Positions 6,349 to 7,354 of a stretch of DNA of 7,354 bases are shown here, one piece after another. This stretch comes from Aquisalimonas sp. (lineage in GTDB: Bacteria > Pseudomonadota > Gammaproteobacteria > Nitrococcales > Aquisalimonadaceae). The DNA lies in the NCBI GenBank assembly GCA_007127625.1, contig SKYZ01000185.1, positions 1-7,354 of the forward strand, read 5' to 3'. The notes under the pieces are model-generated. The model searched no databases, had not been told where the DNA came from, and worked only from the letters and a program-made list of their open reading frames with translations. Every line of letters starts with the position of its first letter. Positions within the stretch are counted from its first letter, which is position 1. Made by a program: the position numbers and the translations under genes.

Positions 6349-6744
6349 ATGACGATGAAACGCGCAGTGATGCTGGGGCTGATCCTTGTGCCCTTCATGT
6401 TCACGCCGCTGCACGCCGAGGAGGACCTGGACGTGACCATGGACGTGGCGGAGGACGAAACCGACGAGGAACAGGTCAGCCGCGAGCTCAGCCTGCCGGA
6501 GAGTGCCTCCGAGCAGGGCCGCGAGAGTTCCGAACAGGGTCTGGACACCGCAAACGAGGCCCGCGAGCGGGGCCGCGAGTTCGGCCAGGACCGTGCCGAA
6601 GAAGCCCGGGAACGCGGCGAGCAAGCCCGCGAGCGGGGCGAGGAGCGCGCCAGCGAGGCCCAGGAGCGCGGTGAAGAGGCACGGGAACGCGGCGGCTCCG
6701 CCCGTGAACGTGCCGACGGGGCGCGTGAAAATCGCGGTCAGTAA
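6349..6744 (+). CDS. Secreted highly charged heptad-repeat protein, function unknown
   Basis: A 131-residue protein with a signal peptide (MTMKRAVMLGLILVPFMFTPLHA, cleavage after A23) and a mature part of about 108 residues with almost no hydrophobic residues and no cysteine. An acidic stretch (24-45) is followed by Glu/Arg/Ala/Gly-rich repeats, first SEQGRES-like, then ARERGEE-type units from about residue 70 to the end. The spacing is mostly 7 residues, with one 11 and one 15, periods that give long helices with a slowly drifting stripe. The start at 6349 is supported by AAGGAGG six bases upstream. It is 19 bases after the anti-sigma gene and is followed by two hairpins, so it is the last gene of the ECF operon. 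I do not recognise a family. A periplasmic coiled or unfolded charged polymer resembling LEA-type repeats is the best description. Confidence 0.8.
   Translation: MTMKRAVMLGLILVPFMFTPLHAEEDLDVTMDVAEDETDEEQVSRELSLPESASEQGRESSEQGLDTANEARERGREFGQDRAEEARERGEQARERGEERASEAQERGEEARERGGSARERADGARENRGQ
6556..6741 (+). repeat. Degenerate 21-bp (7-codon) tandem repeats
   Basis: The coding repeats appear in the DNA as variants of GCCCGCGAGCGGGGC and neighbouring bases, recurring mostly every 21 bases. Copies have diverged at third positions (CGC/CGG/CGT, GAG/GAA) while the encoded ARERG pattern is kept, suggesting selection on the protein rather than a recent slippage expansion. Confidence 0.6.
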
Positions 6745-6760
6745 CCACAAGCTCGTCGAC

Positions 6761-6780
6761 CGGGCGTAAGGACACGCCCG
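6761..6780 (+). terminator. First of two hairpins after the repeat-protein gene
   Basis: A perfect 7-bp stem CGGGCGT/ACGCCCG with a six-base loop AAGGAC, followed by TTCCGTT. The T run is interrupted, so this alone would be a weak terminator. It may instead protect the 3' end of the ECF operon mRNA. Confidence 0.35.
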
Positions 6781-6795
6781 TTCCGTTGCAACTTC

Positions 6796-6826
6796 AAGGT
6801 GGCACAGCCGGGCTGTGCCACCTTTT
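6796..6826 (+). terminator. Strong intrinsic terminator of the ECF operon
   Basis: A perfect 13-bp stem AAGGTGGCACAGC/GCTGTGCCACCTT (6796-6808 with 6812-6824), three-base loop CGG, running into TTTT. The A-rich base on the left and T run on the right would also work on the minus strand, though no minus-strand gene ends here. It ends transcription of the sigma/anti-sigma/repeat-protein unit and sets off the TPR gene that starts 28 bases later. Confidence 0.8.
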
Positions 6827-6854
6827 CGCGTTATATCCGGGAGCCCCCGCATCC

Positions 6855-7354
6855 ATGACACGCAGACTGCTCTTCTTCGCCGTGCTGCTCGTTACCCAGT
6901 CCCTGGCCGCCGCCGATGACGCCTACCACCAGGGCTTGGATGCCTTCCGCGATGGCGATCACGCGGCGGCCCTCGAAGCTTTCCAACGGGCCCGTGACGC
7001 CGGCAAGGACACCCCGCAACTCCACTACAACCTTGGCGTGACCCACTATCGCCTGGGGCAGCTCGACCAGGCGGACGCCGCCTTTGCCCGCGCCGCCGAA
7101 GAACCCGACCTGCAGGCACTCGCGCTCTACAATCGTGGTCGCGTCGCCACCCGCGACAACCGCCCGAACGATGCAACGGAGCACTACCGCGCCGCCCGGG
7201 ACGCGGCGCGCACCGACCAGGTACGCGACCTGGCGCAGGCGGCCCTGGACGCCCAGGCGGAGGCCCAAGAAGAAACCCGGGTGCCGCAACGGCCCGGCGC
7301 CACGGTGCTGGCGGAGCTCGGACTCGGTTACGACAGCAATACGGCGCTCCAGGG
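6855..7354 (+). CDS. TPR-repeat exported protein, N-terminal part (cut by window edge)
   Basis: The 166 visible residues begin with a signal peptide (MTRRLLFFAVLLVTQSLAAA, cleaved near residue 20). Three tetratricopeptide repeats follow: about 21-50 (AYHQGLDAFRDGDHAAALEAF), 54-83 (LHYNLGVTHYRLGQLDQADAAF) and 86-118 (ALYNRGRVATRDNRPNDA). An Ala/Gln/Glu linker leads to VLAELGLGYDSNTALQ at the cut. TPRs mediate protein contacts. The GYDSN motif at the start of strand-like sequence is typical of outer-membrane proteins with an N-terminal TPR part and a C-terminal beta-barrel (for example Slam/DUF560-like proteins), but the barrel is outside the window and this is inference. ATG 6855 has GGGAG about 11 bases upstream. 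No clear promoter is seen in the 28 bases after the terminator, so expression may rely on read-through or an atypical promoter. Confidence 0.82.
   Translation, partial: MTRRLLFFAVLLVTQSLAAADDAYHQGLDAFRDGDHAAALEAFQRARDAGKDTPQLHYNLGVTHYRLGQLDQADAAFARAAEEPDLQALALYNRGRVATRDNRPNDATEHYRAARDAARTDQVRDLAQAALDAQAEAQEETRVPQRPGATVLAELGLGYDSNTALQ

Noticed and set aside
6770..6784. GGAAC and CGTGTC both present on the minus strand, resembling the ECF promoter
   Set aside because: They are separated by only three bases instead of about 16 and arise from the 3' arm of the first hairpin.
6786..6837. TTGCAA and a TATATC-like box before the TPR gene as a promoter
   Set aside because: The two are about 40 bases apart with the terminator stem between them, so they cannot form one promoter.
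6235..6861. Minus-strand frame of 208 codons with Leu/Ala-rich repeats resembling membrane helices
   Set aside because: It is the complement of the ARERGEE repeats; the plus-strand frame has a good ribosome binding site, signal peptide and operon position, and the minus frame crosses the terminator hairpin.

Overview
The window looks like chromosomal DNA of a GC-rich gammaproteobacterium. The evidence is the very high GC content, the GC-biased third codon positions and the gene neighbourhood (comF divergent from a bio operon, a DUF2244-cox pair, and a zinc-finger ECF sigma/anti-sigma pair). A Chromatiales/Ectothiorhodospiraceae-like organism is a reasonable guess, but no taxonomic marker is present. 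I see no rRNA, tRNA, CRISPR array, insertion sequence or phage gene. The longest stretch without a gene is about 220 bases (1023-1242).

Left half, minus strand, read right to left: bioB (3925-2921), bioC (2834-1938) and bioD (1941-1243) form a biotin operon. bioC and bioD overlap by 4 bases. The bioF and bioH genes that usually lie between bioB and bioC in gammaproteobacteria are absent, and an 86-base gap sits there. After a two-hairpin terminator candidate come a DUF2244 membrane protein gene (1022-495) and the 5' part of cytochrome c oxidase subunit II (457 to the window edge), the start of an aa3-type oxidase cluster.

Centre: the divergent comF/bioB gap (3926-4002) carries a good sigma70 promoter for bioB. 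Overlapping that promoter is a 33-base inverted repeat that closely matches the BirA (biotin repressor) operator. The operator runs into the 5' end of comF and covers its possible start codons, so biotin status could affect both genes.

Right half, plus strand: comF (4003-4722), a DUF3634 one-TM protein (4752-5099), an ECF sigma factor (5149-5721), a zinc-binding membrane anti-sigma factor (5724-6329) and a secreted, highly charged protein built of ARERGEE-type heptads (6349-6744), then two hairpins. A TPR protein follows (6855 to the window edge), and its cut end shows a GYDSN motif suggesting a C-terminal outer-membrane beta-barrel. The same bipartite element, GATGGAACC-N14-TGCGTGTC with identical spacing, occurs just before the sigma gene and again just before the anti-sigma gene. 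It has the form of an ECF promoter and suggests that the sigma factor drives both its own gene and, separately, its antagonist. The charged repeat protein and possibly the TPR protein look like envelope parts or targets of this regulatory unit. The ECF unit and its repeat protein are the least explained part of the window.
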